DNA from: Rhizomonospora bruguierae
GTDB lineage: Bacteria; Actinomycetota; Actinomycetes; Mycobacteriales; Micromonosporaceae
DNA length: 38,164 nucleotides
Assembly: GCF_018397995.1 (NCBI RefSeq)
Contig: NZ_BBQH01000038.1
Span: 1-38,164 of the forward strand
Direction of reading: 5' to 3'
A program made the translations under genes and the position numbers. How positions within the stretch are numbered: position 1 is the stretch's first letter; every line of letters starts with the position of its first letter. The notes under the pieces are model-generated. The model was not told the DNA's origin. It made no database searches and worked only from the letters and a program-made list of their open reading frames with translations. Below, piece after piece: positions 1 to 10,913 of the stretch.

Positions 1-2
1 CC

Positions 3-140
3 CCGCAAAGACTCGCCGACTTCGCCACCCCGCGTTCCTACCTGCCCACCGCCGCCAAACACGGCAAGGACACCCTCGACGTACTCAAACAGCTGTTCAA
101 CACTGGCCCGTGGCTGCCTCAAACGGTTGCCTCAAGCTGA
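3..140 (+). mobile_element. IS66-type transposase, C-terminal remnant (5' end outside window)
   Basis: The reading frame is open from the window edge to a TGA at 138-140. It encodes about 45 residues that look like the extreme C-terminus of IS66-family transposases: a Ser-Tyr-Leu segment, then KHGKDTLDVL, then a terminal GPWLP motif. The family call is from memory of such tails. No terminal inverted repeat is visible after the stop, and permease-like coding sequence resumes within about 10 bases. The outer end of the element is therefore probably lost, or the junction is an old deletion. The rest of the transposase would lie upstream of the window. Confidence 0.6.
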
Positions 141-757
141 ATACGTACCGGCAGCCGGAGCTGCTGCTCGGCGTCGTCATACCGTCCACGACAGCGCTCG
201 CCGCGTACGGGCCGCCGATCAGCTCGCCCGCCAAGATGTTGATCGAAACTCGCCTTGGCGCAGCAAAGGTTGTCGCCGACCAGGTGGCTGTGGCATTGCG
301 ACCTGACGCGCCGGAGAGATTCAACGCGATCGCGCCGCCCGACCCCCAGGCCCTACGGGGCAGCGTCAGCGGCGACCTCAACGCGCTGTTTCTACTGCTC
401 GCCGCAATCAGTATCGTGATCGGCGCGGTCGGTATCGCCAACACCACCTTTGTCGCCGTAATCGAACGCACCGGAGAAATCGGCCTGCGCAGATCGCTGG
501 GCGCGCGCCCGCAACACATCGCGGCCCAGTTCCTCGCCGAGTCGGCCGCGCTCGGCACCCTCGGCGGACTCATCGGCACCAGCATCGCCGTCGCACTCGT
601 GGTGGGCATCGCCGTCGCCAATTCCTGGACTGCGGTGCTGCACCCATCGACTGTGCTACCCGCGCCACTCGTCGGCACGTTGGTCGGCCTGCTCGCCGGA
701 CTCTACCCGGCCATGCGAGCGGCTCGAATCGAGCCGGTCGAAGCCCTGCGCCGGTGA
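141..757 (+). pseudogene. MacB/FtsX-type ABC transporter permease, C-terminal part only
   Basis: The frame encodes the last roughly 205 residues of a MacB/FtsX-type permease of an ABC exporter. Visible are the end of the extracytoplasmic domain (QPELLLGVVIP and ETRLGAA), then three hydrophobic segments. The hallmark NTTFVAVIERTGEIGLRRSLGA segment follows the first of them. The protein ends in the typical YPAMRAARIEPVEALRR. The N-terminal membrane segment and most of the periplasmic domain are missing. The frame is joined upstream to an IS66 transposase tail in another frame; a GTG at 110 inside the IS tail opens the frame but is not a believable native start. No ATPase partner is in the window. 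The gene appears truncated by the insertion or a later deletion. Confidence 0.75.
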
Positions 758-782
758 CACCGGGGAGGTCCCTGCCTGCCTA

Positions 783-871
783 AAGGGCTACGTCACCAAC
801 CTCGCGGGCCGCCCCGACTGCATCCAATGACGGTCGATTTCGTGATTGACGCCTACCGCCGGCTGTTCCAG
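783..871 (+). mobile_element. Degenerate IS1634/IS4-like transposase scrap
   Basis: Two short pieces in different frames resemble one stretch of IS1634/IS4-type transposases: KGYVTNLAGRPD from 783, then from 827 a piece reading TVDFVIDAYRRLFQ. In intact enzymes these parts are contiguous and followed by a conserved FRMSK motif, which is absent here. A one-base shift and a stop (828-830) separate the two pieces. The match is by eye and short, so the family assignment is tentative. It abuts a DUF4065 fragment on the other strand. Confidence 0.4.
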
Positions 872-875
872 GAGA

Positions 876-983
876 GCCGTAACGAGCGAGGCGCCAACCC
901 TGGCAGTAGTAGACGAGCTTTTCCAGCTTCATCGCTGTCGTGCTGCCCGATCGTTCAACGACGGCAGCCGCGACATCATGCAC
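876..983 (-). pseudogene. Panacea (DUF4065) antitoxin-like gene, N-terminal fragment
   Basis: About 36 residues match the start of Panacea/DUF4065 (SocA/GepA-like) proteins: HDVAAAVVERSG, then the hallmark MKLEKLVYYCQGWRLARYG. Panacea domains are known as antitoxins or chaperone-like partners of toxins and are common on phages and mobile elements. Homology stops where the transposase scrap begins, so the remaining hundred or so residues are lost. The only in-frame start nearby is a GTG at 983, so the native start may also be missing. No toxin partner is visible. It is non-functional as it stands. Confidence 0.55.
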
Positions 984-1074
984 TGTGACCGCGTGTCGCC
1001 CTTGACCACTACCCTACTGGCCGATCCACCGTCAGGCTAGTACGCCTGTTCGATCAGCGCCGTCTCCGGTCCGG

Positions 1075-1521
1075 TCAGTCGAGGCAGAACTCGTTGCCCT
1101 CCGGGTCGGCGAGCACGATGTGCCCGGCACTGAGCGGAGGAGCGGGCTCATGACGCCCGAGCCGGGCGGCACCGCGGGAGACGAGCCGGTCGGCCGCCGC
1201 CTCCAGGGCCGCCATCCGCGCCTCGCCCACCAGCCCCGGGGCGGCCCGCACGTCGAGGTGCACCCGGTTCTTGACCTGCTTGTTCTCCGCCACCCGCTGG
1301 AAAAACAGCCGCGGCCCGGCGCCGCCGGGGTCGACCACCGCCGAGGCGTCGTTGCGGCGCTCGGGCGGCACGCCCATCGCCTCCAGGGCCTGCTCCCACG
1401 ACTCGAAGCCGCCGGGCGGGTCCTGGAGCCGGTAACCGAGGGCATCGGCCCAGAACGCCGCCAGCGTGGCGGGGTCGGCGCAGTCGAAGGTGATCTGAAC
1501 ATCGCGGGTCGGCTTCGTCAT
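1075..1521 (-). CDS. VOC-superfamily (glyoxalase/bleomycin-resistance-like) protein
   Basis: A 148-residue protein starting at ATG 1521. It has the pattern of actinobacterial glyoxalase-like VOC proteins: an N-terminal strand (VQITFDCADPATLAAFWADALGY), a central RVHLDV strand, and the C-terminal signature HIVLADPEGNEFCLD. These provide the paired beta-alpha-beta-beta-beta modules that bind a divalent metal or a small ligand. Family members include dioxygenases, isomerases and drug-binding proteins. The substrate cannot be told from sequence. It is transcribed divergently from a WYL regulator 60 bases away, across a palindrome, so the regulator probably controls it. Confidence 0.8.
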   Translation of the reverse strand: MTKPTRDVQITFDCADPATLAAFWADALGYRLQDPPGGFESWEQALEAMGVPPERRNDASAVVDPGGAGPRLFFQRVAENKQVKNRVHLDVRAAPGLVGEARMAALEAAADRLVSRGAARLGRHEPAPPLSAGHIVLADPEGNEFCLD

Positions 1522-1542
1522 GGCCCCAGCCTCGCCTATATA

Positions 1543-1561
1543 GCGGACAGGATCCGTCCGC
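1543..1561. promoter_or_regulatory. Palindrome in the VOC/WYL divergent promoter, putative operator
   Basis: GCGGAC, seven spacer bases AGGATCC, then GTCCGC form a perfect 6+6 inverted repeat centred between the two divergent starts (1521 and 1582). A TATATA sequence at 1537-1542 directly abuts it and could serve as a -10 element in either direction. The position and symmetry suit a site for the dimeric WYL regulator encoded alongside. This is inferred from sequence only. Confidence 0.45.
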
Positions 1562-1581
1562 GATCGTGAAACGATGAGCGG

Positions 1582-2568
1582 GTGACCGTCGAGGCGACCA
1601 CCGAACGGGTGCTGCGGTTGCTGGCACTGCTCCAGCGCCGGCCGTCCTGGACCGCCGCCGAACTCGCCGCCGAACTGGGCGTCACCGACCGCTCGGTGCG
1701 CCGGGACGTGCGGCGGCTGCGCACGCTCGGCTACCCGGTGCGGGCCGCGGCGGGCGTCGGCGGCGGCTACCAGCTCGGGGCGGGGACCCGGCTGCCGCCG
1801 CTGCTGCTCGACGACGAGGAGGCGATCGCGACGGCCGTCTCGCTGCGGCTGGCCTCGGGGGGCACGGTCGCCGGGGCGGGCGAGGCCGCGCTGCGGGCGC
1901 TCGCGAAGCTCGACCAGGTGATGCCGCCCCGGCTGCGGGCCGAGGTGCGGGCGCTGCACGACGCGACGGAGACCCTGGTCGGCCCCGGCGTCCAGATCGA
2001 CGCGGAGCTGCTGGTGACGCTCGCCCGGGCGTGCCGCGACGCGGTGCGGGTGCGGTTCCGGTACGCCGGCCGCGACGGCGGGTCGCGCGAGCGTACCGTC
2101 GAGCCGGTGCGGATGGTCGCCACCGGCCGCCGCTGGTACCTCATGGCGTGGGACGTCGACCGCGCCGACTGGCGCACCTTCCGGCTGGACCGGATGCGCG
2201 AGGTCGCGGCGACGACCTGGCGCTTCCGGCCGAGGCAGCACCCGGACCCGGTCGCCTACGTGCAGCGGTCCGTGATCGAGGCGCCGTACCGGTATCTCGC
2301 CCGGGTGCGGGTGCACGCCCGGTCCGACCGGGTGCGGGAGCGGGTACCGCCCCAGGTGGGGCGCATCGAGGAGGACCGCGACGGGTGGTGTGTGCTGGTC
2401 GTCGGCGGCGACGACCTGGACTATCTCGCCGTGCGCGTGGCCGGGCTCGGCTTCGAGGCGCGGGTCCTGGAGCCCCCGGAACTGCGGGAGGCCGTCACCC
2501 TGCTCGCCTGCCGCGTCGCGGCGATGGCCGGGCCGGTCGGTCGTTCACCCGAGGGGGCGGTCCCGTGA
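1582..2568 (+). CDS. WYL-domain transcriptional regulator (DeoR-type HTH)
   Basis: A 328-residue protein from GTG 1582; an ATG slightly upstream at 1574 runs straight into a stop. Residues 6-60 form a DeoR/HTH-11 winged helix (WTAAELAAELGVTDRSVRRD followed by a GGGY wing). The WYL domain follows from about residue 140, with RRWYLMAWDVDRADWRTFRL around 183-203, and a C-terminal WCX-like region ends the protein. WYL proteins sense ligands or nucleic acid and act as repressors or activators, often of the gene next door. The divergent VOC gene is the obvious target. The stop is 28 bases before the RpiR gene, so readthrough into the hut locus is possible. Confidence 0.85.
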   Translation: MTVEATTERVLRLLALLQRRPSWTAAELAAELGVTDRSVRRDVRRLRTLGYPVRAAAGVGGGYQLGAGTRLPPLLLDDEEAIATAVSLRLASGGTVAGAGEAALRALAKLDQVMPPRLRAEVRALHDATETLVGPGVQIDAELLVTLARACRDAVRVRFRYAGRDGGSRERTVEPVRMVATGRRWYLMAWDVDRADWRTFRLDRMREVAATTWRFRPRQHPDPVAYVQRSVIEAPYRYLARVRVHARSDRVRERVPPQVGRIEEDRDGWCVLVVGGDDLDYLAVRVAGLGFEARVLEPPELREAVTLLACRVAAMAGPVGRSPEGAVP

Positions 2569-2596
2569 TGAATGAAGTTATGCAAAGATCGGGTGC
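2569..2596 (+). promoter_or_regulatory. AT-richer spacer upstream of the hut regulator
   Basis: The 28 bases between the WYL gene and the RpiR start are clearly richer in A/T than their surroundings and contain TGAAGTTATGCAAAG. A near copy, TGAAGTTCTGCACAA, lies at about 8702-8716, just before hutH. The spacer is the only room for a promoter or operator in front of the RpiR-hut gene set. The second copy is inside hutI coding sequence and may be coincidental. Confidence 0.3.
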
Positions 2597-3430
2597 GTGA
2601 ATGACACTGCGGTCGTGGAGCTGTTCGCGGGGGCGCGGCTGACGCCTACCCAGCGCCGCATCGCACACACGCTGGTGGAGAACGCGGCCGCCGCCGGGTA
2701 CCTGTCGGCGGCGGAGGTGGCGGAGCTGGCCGGCGTGAGCCAGCCCTCGGTGACCCGGCTGGCGCTGAGCCTCGGCTACGACGGGTACCCCGGGCTGCGG
2801 CGGCGCCTGCGGAACCTGGCGGCCGGCGGGAACAGCGACGCCGGCGCCGAGGGCGACTCGGAGGTCCGGCGGGCGGTCCGGGCGGAGGCGGAGAACCTGG
2901 CCCGGCTGGCCGACCGGCTGGCCGACCCGGCCCCGGTCGACAAGGCCGGCGCGCTGCTCGCCGGCACGCCGGTGCTGCCGGTGCTCGGGGTGCGGGCGAG
3001 CGCGCCCGTCGCCGGGTACTTCGGGTACTTCGCCGCGAAGGTGCACCCCGACGTGCGGGTGCTGGACTCCGGCGGCAGCCTGCTCGGCGACCGGCTCGCG
3101 CAGGCCCGCGCGGCGGGGGCCACGGCCCTGCTCGCCGTGCTGCTCCCCCGGTACCCCCGGGAGGCGCTGGACGCCCTGGCCGAAGCGCGCGACCTGGGCA
3201 TGCGACCGGTCGTCATCACCGACTCGGCGGTCGGGCCGGCGGCCGTGCTGGCCGAGATCGCGCTCACCGCCCCGGTCGGCGAGCGGCTGGTGTTCGACCT
3301 GCACGCCGCGCCGATGGCGCTCGCGATGGTGCTGCTCCAGGCGGTCTGCGACGCGGCACCGGCCCGGGCGCAGCGCCGGCTGGAGGAGTTCGATCGGTCC
3401 GCCGCCCGCCGCCAGGTGTTCGTCCAGTAG
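2597..3430 (+). CDS. MurR/RpiR-family regulator, probable hut regulator
   Basis: A 277-residue protein from GTG 2597. The N-terminal RpiR helix-turn-helix is clear ([15 protein letters not shown], then [20 protein letters not shown] at about residues 35-54, then the typical [13 protein letters not shown]). The rest fits a SIS-type domain, though without an obvious sugar-phosphate motif. RpiR proteins bind phosphosugars or other small metabolites and repress or activate neighbouring catabolic genes. The stop is 11 bases from hutU on the same strand, so it is probably co-transcribed and regulates histidine use in place of the HutC repressor found in proteobacteria. The ligand is unknown; urocanate would be the precedent from HutC. 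Confidence 0.8.
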   Translation: MNDTAVVELFAGARLTPTQRRIAHTLVENAAAAGYLSAAEVAELAGVSQPSVTRLALSLGYDGYPGLRRRLRNLAAGGNSDAGAEGDSEVRRAVRAEAENLARLADRLADPAPVDKAGALLAGTPVLPVLGVRASAPVAGYFGYFAAKVHPDVRVLDSGGSLLGDRLAQARAAGATALLAVLLPRYPREALDALAEARDLGMRPVVITDSAVGPAAVLAEIALTAPVGERLVFDLHAAPMALAMVLLQAVCDAAPARAQRRLEEFDRSAARRQVFVQ

Positions 3431-3441
3431 AAGGGGGACAG

Positions 3442-5093
<1,652 letters not shown>

Positions 5094-5097
<4 letters not shown>

Positions 5098-6293
5098 CGC
5101 CGGAGCGGTTCCGGGCGCTGTGGTCCAGCCTGCTGCCCATCGGGCTGGACCGGCGCACCGGCGGCTACTTCCGGTACGGCTGGTCGGACGCGGACCTGGC
5201 GTGCCGCGAGTGGTTCGCCGAGGAGGCCGCCGACCGGGGCATGGACGTGGCGGCGGACGGCAACGGCAACCTCATCGCCTGGTGGGGCTCCGGTGGGCCG
5301 GCCGTCCTGACCGGCAGCCACTTCGACTCGGTGCCCAACGGCGGCGCCTACGACGGCCCACTGGGGATCGTCTCGGCGTTCCTCGCCGTGGACCTGCTGC
5401 GGGAGCGCGGGGCGGCGCCGGCGGGGCGCATCGGTATCGCCGCGTTCGCCGAGGAGGAGGGCGCCCGGTTCGGCGTCGCCTGCCTCGGCTCGCGGCTGAT
5501 GACCGGCGCGCTCGCCCCGGAGCGGGCCCTCGCCCTGCGGGACGGCGACGGCGTCAGCCTCGGCGACGCGCTCACCAAGGCGGGGGCCGATCCCGCGCGG
5601 CTGGGCCCCTCCCTGCCGGCTGTGGACGCGTACGTGGAACTGCACGTCGAGCAGGGGCGGCTGCTGTCCACCGGCGAGCACACCGCGCCGGTGGGCGTGG
5701 CGAGCGCGATCTGGCCGCACGGCCGCTGGCGGCTGGACCTCACCGGCGAGGGCAACCACGCGGGTACCACCCGGATGGCCGACCGGTGCGACCCGATGCT
5801 GACCCTCTCGTACGCGATCCTGGCGGCGAACAAGGAGGCCCGGCTGCGCGGGGCGCACGCCACGGTGGGGCGGGTGGAGGTCACACCCAACGCCACGAAC
5901 GCGATCCCGCCGTCGGTCTCCGCCTGGCTGGACGCCCGCGCCGCGCAGGCCGAGACGCTGGACGGGCTGGTGGAGGCGGTGGCCGCCAAGGTGACCGAGC
6001 GCGCCGGCCGGGACGGCACCTCCGTGGCGGTCACCGCCGAGTCCGTCAGCCCCGCCGTGGAGTTCGACGGTGGCCTGCGGGACCGGGTCGCCGCCCTGCT
6101 GCGCGCCCCGATCCTGCCCACCGGCGCCGGGCACGACGCGGGCGTGCTGTCGGCGCACGTGCCCACCGCGATGCTGTTCGTCCGCAACCCGACCGGGGTC
6201 TCGCACGCCCCCGCCGAGCGGGCCACCGACGCCGACTGCGCCGCCGGGGTCACCGCGCTCGCGGACGTCCTCCAGGACCTGGCATGCCGGTGA
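5094..6293 (+). CDS. M20-family amidohydrolase (allantoate amidohydrolase-like), candidate N-formylglutamate deformylase
   Basis: A 399-residue M20 metallopeptidase of the allantoate amidohydrolase/N-carbamoyl-amino-acid hydrolase group. Metal-binding residues are visible: the GSHFDSV pair (H76, D78), D87 in YDGPLG, the FAEEEG glutamates around 120-122, the HVEQG histidine, and a C-terminal GAGHDAG/SHAPAE region. The dimerisation-domain motif [11 protein letters not shown] is present. Annotation by similarity would say allantoate amidohydrolase, but it is coupled by 4-base overlap to hutU and 10-base overlap to hutF, with no purine-catabolic genes nearby. No HutG-type deformylase is in the window. 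I infer that it releases formate from the HutF product N-formyl-L-glutamate. Family assignment is firm; substrate is inference. Confidence 0.88.
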
Positions 6294-7579
6294 GCCGCTA
6301 CCGCTGCCAGTACGCCTGGCTCGGGGACGCGCCGGTCGCGGACGTGACCATCGAGATCGCGGACGGGCGGATCTCGGCGGTGTGGCGGGGGGAGCCGGGC
6401 GTGCCGCTGCCCGGCCTCACCCTGCCCGGATTCGCCAACGCGCACTCGCACGCGTTCCACCGCGCGCTGCGCGGGCGCACCCACGCCGACCGGGGCAGCT
6501 TCTGGACCTGGCGGGACGCCATGTACGCGGTCGCGGACCGGCTGGACCCGCAGTCGTACTTCACGCTGGCCCGCGCGGTGTACGCCGAAATGGCGCTGGC
6601 CGGCATCGCCTGCGTCGGGGAGTTCCACTACCTGCACCACGCCGCCGGCGGCGCCCGGTACAACAACCCGAACGCGATGGGCGAGGCCCTGATCGCGGCC
6701 GCCGCCGAGGCGGGTATTCGGATCACGCTGCTGGACACCGCATACCTGACCGCTTCGGTGGCGGGCGAGCCGCTGGGCGGCACGCAACTGCGCTTCGGGG
6801 ACGGTTCCGTGCACGCCTGGGCGGCCCGCGCCGATGCCCGCCGCCCGCACCCGCACGCGGTGCTCGGCGCGGCGATCCACTCCGTCCGCGCGGTACCGGC
6901 CGAGGCCGTCCCCACGGTCGCGGCGTACGACGGGCCGCTGCACGTCCACCTGTCCGAGCAGCCGGCGGAGAACGACGCCTGCCTTGCCCACTATGGACGG
7001 ACACCGGCCGCGGTGCTGGACGACGGCGGCGCCCTGGGTCCGCGCACGACCGCCGTGCACGCCACCCACCTGACCCCGCACGACATCGCGCTGCTCGGGC
7101 AGAGCGGCACCGGCGCGTGCCTGTGCCCCACCACCGAACGGGACCTGGCCGACGGCATCGGCCCGGCGCGGGACCTGCTCGACGCCGGCAGCCCGCTCAG
7201 CCTCGGCAGCGACGGGCACTCGGTCATCGACCCGTTCGAGGAGGCGCGCGCCGTGGAGGCGGACGAGCGCCTGCGCACCCGGCAGCGCGGCTGGTTCACC
7301 GCCGCCGACCTGGTGCGGGCCGCCACCGTCGCCGGCCACCGCGCGCTCGGCTGGGACGACGCCGGCACCATCGCCGTCGGCGCCCGCGCCGACCTGGTCA
7401 CGGTGCGCATGGACACCCCGCGCACGGCCGGCGTCGACCCGGCGGGGCTCGTCTTCGCGGCCACGGCGGCCGACATCTGTTCGGTCATCGTGGACGGTCG
7501 GGTGGTCGCCCGCGACGGCCGGCACGCCACCATCGACGTCCCCCACGCCCTCGCCACCGCGATCGGGGCCATCACATGA
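6284..7579 (+). CDS. hutF: Formimidoylglutamate deiminase
   Basis: A 431-residue amidohydrolase-superfamily protein that converts N-formimino-L-glutamate to N-formyl-L-glutamate and ammonia. The metal motif [16 protein letters not shown] is near residue 50. HVHLSEQ carries the metal-binding histidine and the typical HutF Ser-Glu-Gln, and [17 protein letters not shown] holds the catalytic Asp. These, with the family-typical YLHH segment ([10 protein letters not shown]), separate it from HutI and from guanine deaminase. The ATG lies 10 bases inside the preceding gene and the TGA overlaps the hutI start (ATGA, 7576-7579). Its presence places this organism on the two-step deiminase route rather than the HutG formiminoglutamase route. 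Confidence 0.95.
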   Translation: MPVSRYRCQYAWLGDAPVADVTIEIADGRISAVWRGEPGVPLPGLTLPGFANAHSHAFHRALRGRTHADRGSFWTWRDAMYAVADRLDPQSYFTLARAVYAEMALAGIACVGEFHYLHHAAGGARYNNPNAMGEALIAAAAEAGIRITLLDTAYLTASVAGEPLGGTQLRFGDGSVHAWAARADARRPHPHAVLGAAIHSVRAVPAEAVPTVAAYDGPLHVHLSEQPAENDACLAHYGRTPAAVLDDGGALGPRTTAVHATHLTPHDIALLGQSGTGACLCPTTERDLADGIGPARDLLDAGSPLSLGSDGHSVIDPFEEARAVEADERLRTRQRGWFTAADLVRAATVAGHRALGWDDAGTIAVGARADLVTVRMDTPRTAGVDPAGLVFAATAADICSVIVDGRVVARDGRHATIDVPHALATAIGAIT

Positions 7580-8733
7580 GCCTGCTGGTGACCAACATCG
7601 GTGAGTTGGTGACGAACGATCCGGCGGCTGGGCCGGGGGTGCTCGGCCTGCTGCGCGACGCGGCGCTGGTCGTCGAGAAAGACACCGTCGCCTGGATCGG
7701 CGCCGCCGCCCGCGCCCCGGCCGCGGACACCATGGTGGACGCCGGCGGGCGCGCCGCCGTCCCCGGTTTCGTCGACAGCCACTCCCATCTGGTCTTCGCG
7801 GGTGACCGGGCCGCCGAGTTCGCCGCCCGGATGGCCGGCGAGCCCTACACCGGCGGCGGCATCCGCACCACGGTCGCCGCCACCCGCGCCGCCAGCGACG
7901 CCGATCTGCGCGCCGCCGCCGGGCGCCTGCGCCGGGAGGCGCTGCGGCAGGGCACCACCACCATCGAAATCAAGAGTGGGTACGGGCTGAGCGTCGCCGA
8001 CGAGGAGCGCAGTCTGCGGATCGCCGGCGAGTTGACCGGGGAGACCACGTTCCTGGGCGCCCACGTGGTGCCCGAGGGCGTCCCGTACGACGAGTACGTG
8101 GCCCTGGTGGCGGGGCCGATGCTGGCCGCGGCGGCCCCGCACGCGCGCTGGATCGACGTGTTCTGCGAGCGGGGTGCGTTCGACCTGGCGGGCAGCCGCC
8201 TGGTGCTGGAGGCCGGGCGCGCCGCGGGCCTGGGCCTGCGGGTGCACGCCAACCAGCTCGGCCCCGGGCCGGGTGTGCGGCTCGCCGTGGAGCTGGGCGC
8301 GGCCAGCGCCGACCACTGCACCCACCTCACCGACGAGGACGTGGCCGCGCTCGCGGGTTCGCAGACCGTCGCCACGCTGCTACCCGGCGCCGAGTTCTCC
8401 ACCCGCTCCCCGTACCCGGACGCGCGTCGCCTGCTCGACGCCGGGGCCACGGTCGCGCTGGCCACCGACTGCAACCCGGGCACCTCGTACACGACGTCGA
8501 TGCCGCTGTGCGTGGCTCTGGCGGTACGCGAGATGCGCATGACCCCGGCGCAGGCCCTCTGGGCCGCGACGGCCGGCGGCGCGCGGGCGCTGCGCCGCAC
8601 CGACGTCGGCGTGCTGCGCCCCGGCGCCCGCGCCGACCTGGCGCTGCTCGACGCGCCCACCCACCTGCACCTGGCCTACCGGCCGGGCGCTCCCCTGATC
8701 AGTGAAGTTCTGCACAACGGAGTGCTGGCATGA
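7576..8733 (+). CDS. hutI: Imidazolonepropionase
   Basis: A 385-residue amidohydrolase that opens the imidazolone ring of 4-imidazolone-5-propionate to give N-formimino-L-glutamate. The N-terminal metal site is [16 protein letters not shown] near residue 65; the family signature EIKSGYGLS follows. HANQLG gives another metal-ligand histidine and [11 protein letters not shown] carries the catalytic aspartate. Length is normal. The gene is overlapped at both ends by neighbours with ATGA junctions, so hutF, hutI and hutH form one translationally coupled unit. The order of genes is not the order of the pathway. Confidence 0.96.
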   Translation: MSLLVTNIGELVTNDPAAGPGVLGLLRDAALVVEKDTVAWIGAAARAPAADTMVDAGGRAAVPGFVDSHSHLVFAGDRAAEFAARMAGEPYTGGGIRTTVAATRAASDADLRAAAGRLRREALRQGTTTIEIKSGYGLSVADEERSLRIAGELTGETTFLGAHVVPEGVPYDEYVALVAGPMLAAAAPHARWIDVFCERGAFDLAGSRLVLEAGRAAGLGLRVHANQLGPGPGVRLAVELGAASADHCTHLTDEDVAALAGSQTVATLLPGAEFSTRSPYPDARRLLDAGATVALATDCNPGTSYTTSMPLCVALAVREMRMTPAQALWAATAGGARALRRTDVGVLRPGARADLALLDAPTHLHLAYRPGAPLISEVLHNGVLA

Positions 8734-10262
8734 CCGTCACCATCCCACCCAGTGGCATCGTCCCCGCCGACGTGCTCGCCGTCGCCCGTGGCGGCGCCGC
8801 CGTCGCCCTCGCCCCCGAAACCCTGCGCGCCATGGCCACCAGTCGCTCCATAGTGGACGAGATCGAGCGGTCGGGTCGCCCCGTCTACGGCGTCTCCACC
8901 GGCTTCGGCGCGCTCGCCAACACCTCCATCGCGCCGGAGCGCCGCGCCGAACTGCAACACGCACTGATCCGCTCCCACGCCGCCGGGATCGGCGCGCCGA
9001 TGCCCCGCGAGGTGGTGCGCGCCATGCTGCTGCTGCGCGTCCGCTCGCTCGCCTACGGCCGCTCCGGCGTCCGCCCGCTCCTCGCCGAGGCGCTGGTCGA
9101 CCTGCTCAACCACGACGTCACCCCGTGGGTGCCCGAGCACGGCTCGCTCGGCGCCTCCGGCGACCTGGCCCCGCTCGCCCACTGCGCGCTGGTCCTGCTC
9201 GGCGAGGGCTGGGTCCTCGGCAAGGACGGCGACCGCGTCGCCGCGGCGGAGGCGCTGGCCCGCGCCGGCCTGCGCCCCGTCGACCTGGCCGCCAAGGAGG
9301 GCCTCGCCCTCATCAACGGCACCGACGGCATGCTCGGCATGCTGCTGCTCGCCCTGCACGACGCGGCGCACCTGTTCACCATGGCGGACGTGACCGCCGC
9401 GCTGTCCACCGAGGCGATGCTCGGCTCCGACCGCCCGTTCCAGCCCGAACTGCACGCCATCCGCCCGCACCCGGGCCAGGCCGTCTCCGCCGCCAACATC
9501 TACCGGCTGCTCCAGGGCTCCGCGATCATGGAGTCGCACCGCCACGACCTGGCCCACGCCGTCCAGGACGCGTACTCGATCCGCTGCGCGCCGCAGGTCG
9601 CCGGGGCCGCCCGGGACACGCTCGCGTTCGCCGCGGACGTGGCGGCCCGCGAACTGGCCTCCGTGGTGGACAACCCGGTCGTCCTCCCCGACGGCCGCGT
9701 CGAGTCCACCGGCAACTTCCACGGTGCCCCGCTCGGCTTCGCCGCCGACTACCTGGCCATCGCCACCGCCGAGGTGGGCGCGATCGCCGAACGCCGCGTC
9801 GACCGCCTCCTCGACGTGTGCCGCTCCCGCGACCTGCCCGCCTTCCTCACCCCCGATCCGGGGGTCAACAGCGGCCTCATGATCGCCCAGTACACCGCCG
9901 CCGGCATCGTCGCGGAGAACCGCCGCCTCGCCGCCCCGGCCAGCGTCGACTCCCTGCCCACCAGCGGCATGCAGGAGGACCATGTCAGCATGGGCTGGGC
10001 GGCGACCAGGAAGCTGCGCACCGTGCTGGACAACCTGACCAGCCTGCTCGCGGTGGAACTGCTCGCCGCCGTCCGCGGCCTGCAACTGCGCGCCCCCCTC
10101 GCGCCGTCGCCGGCCGGGCAGGCGGCGGTGTCGATGGTCGCCGAATTCGCCGGGCCACCCGGCCCGGACATCTTCCTGGCCCCCGTGCTGGATACCGCGC
10201 GGGCGCTGATCGCCGGCCCGGATCTGCGCGCCGCCATCGAAGCCGGCACCCCCCTGACCTGA
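8730..10262 (+). CDS. hutH: Histidine ammonia-lyase
   Basis: A 510-residue aromatic amino-acid ammonia-lyase that removes ammonia from L-histidine to make urocanate, the first step of the pathway. The Ala-Ser-Gly triad that cyclises into the electrophilic MIO cofactor is at residues 142-144 in [14 protein letters not shown]. Other conserved parts are [11 protein letters not shown] near 53, the [10 protein letters not shown] block, the FHGAPLGF block and a C-terminal [15 protein letters not shown] segment. Length and motif positions match well-studied HutH enzymes. It is last in the operon, and a hairpin that overlaps its stop codon separates it from the convergent rdgB. Confidence 0.97.
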   Translation: MTVTIPPSGIVPADVLAVARGGAAVALAPETLRAMATSRSIVDEIERSGRPVYGVSTGFGALANTSIAPERRAELQHALIRSHAAGIGAPMPREVVRAMLLLRVRSLAYGRSGVRPLLAEALVDLLNHDVTPWVPEHGSLGASGDLAPLAHCALVLLGEGWVLGKDGDRVAAAEALARAGLRPVDLAAKEGLALINGTDGMLGMLLLALHDAAHLFTMADVTAALSTEAMLGSDRPFQPELHAIRPHPGQAVSAANIYRLLQGSAIMESHRHDLAHAVQDAYSIRCAPQVAGAARDTLAFAADVAARELASVVDNPVVLPDGRVESTGNFHGAPLGFAADYLAIATAEVGAIAERRVDRLLDVCRSRDLPAFLTPDPGVNSGLMIAQYTAAGIVAENRRLAAPASVDSLPTSGMQEDHVSMGWAATRKLRTVLDNLTSLLAVELLAAVRGLQLRAPLAPSPAGQAAVSMVAEFAGPPGPDIFLAPVLDTARALIAGPDLRAAIEAGTPLT

Positions 10263-10285
10263 CCCCCGGCCCGCGGGTCAGGGGG
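10250..10285. terminator. Bidirectional hairpin between hutH and rdgB
   Basis: CCCCCTGACC (10250-10259) is a perfect 10-base complement of GGTCAGGGGG (10276-10285). A second, alternative stem pairs TGACCC (10260-10265) with GGGTCA (10275-10280). In the second stem the hutH TGA pairs with the rdgB stop on the opposite strand. No T-tract is visible, as is common for actinobacterial terminators. It can serve both convergent genes. Confidence 0.65.
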
Positions 10286-10913
10286 CGAGTTTGAACTCCT
10301 TCGCGATGACCTTCGCCAGCACACGGAAGGCCTTGCCGCGGTGGCTGATCGCATCCTTCTCCGCCGGGGTCAGCTCGGCGTTGGTGCGGTCCAGGCCGTC
10401 CGCCACGAAGATCGGGTCGTAGCCGAAGCCGCCCGTGCCGCGCGGCGCACGCAGCAGCCGGCCGGGCTGCCGGCCTTCGACCAGGTGCTCCCGGCCGCCC
10501 GGACCGACCAGTGCGGCGGCGCACACGAACGCGGCGCCGCGGTGCTCGTCCGGCAGGTCGGCGATCTGCGCCAGGACCAGGTCGAGGTTTGCGCCGTCGA
10601 TGGCGGCCCGGTCGTCGCCGCGGCGGCCGGACCAGCGGGCGCTGAACACGCCCGGCATCCCGCTGAGCGCGTCCACCGCCAGCCCGGAGTCGTCGGCGAC
10701 CGTGGGCAGGCCGGTGCGCCGGTACCCCTCGCGGGCCTTGAGCAGGGCGTTCTCGGCGAAGGTGAGGCCGGTCTCGGGGACCTCGGGGTACTCGGGGACG
10801 GCGCCGAGGTCGACCAGTTCGACGGCGGTGCCGCCGAGGGCCGCGTCCAGGATGCGCTGGAGCTCCGCGAGCTTCTTGGCGTTGTGGCTGGCGACCAGGA
10901 CCCGGGTACTCAT
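10278..10913 (-). CDS. rdgB: XTP/dITP pyrophosphatase (RdgB/HAM1)
   Basis: A 211-residue Ham1-family nucleotide pyrophosphatase that removes non-canonical purine nucleotides (ITP, dITP, XTP) and so keeps them out of DNA and RNA. The N-terminal [14 protein letters not shown] motif, [29 protein letters not shown] and SHRGKAFR are all in the expected order. The ATG at 10913 overlaps the stop of rph upstream (ATGA, 10910-10913). This rph-rdgB pairing is the usual actinobacterial arrangement. Length is slightly above the E. coli protein, typical of actinomycetes. Confidence 0.96.
   Translation of the reverse strand: MSTRVLVASHNAKKLAELQRILDAALGGTAVELVDLGAVPEYPEVPETGLTFAENALLKAREGYRRTGLPTVADDSGLAVDALSGMPGVFSARWSGRRGDDRAAIDGANLDLVLAQIADLPDEHRGAAFVCAAALVGPGGREHLVEGRQPGRLLRAPRGTGGFGYDPIFVADGLDRTNAELTPAEKDAISHRGKAFRVLAKVIAKEFKLAP

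Noticed and set aside
780-1040. Small plus- and minus-strand genes of 60-70 codons in the first kilobase
   Set aside because: Their sequence is explained by transposase and DUF4065 debris; the remaining parts show no similarity or ribosome-binding sites.
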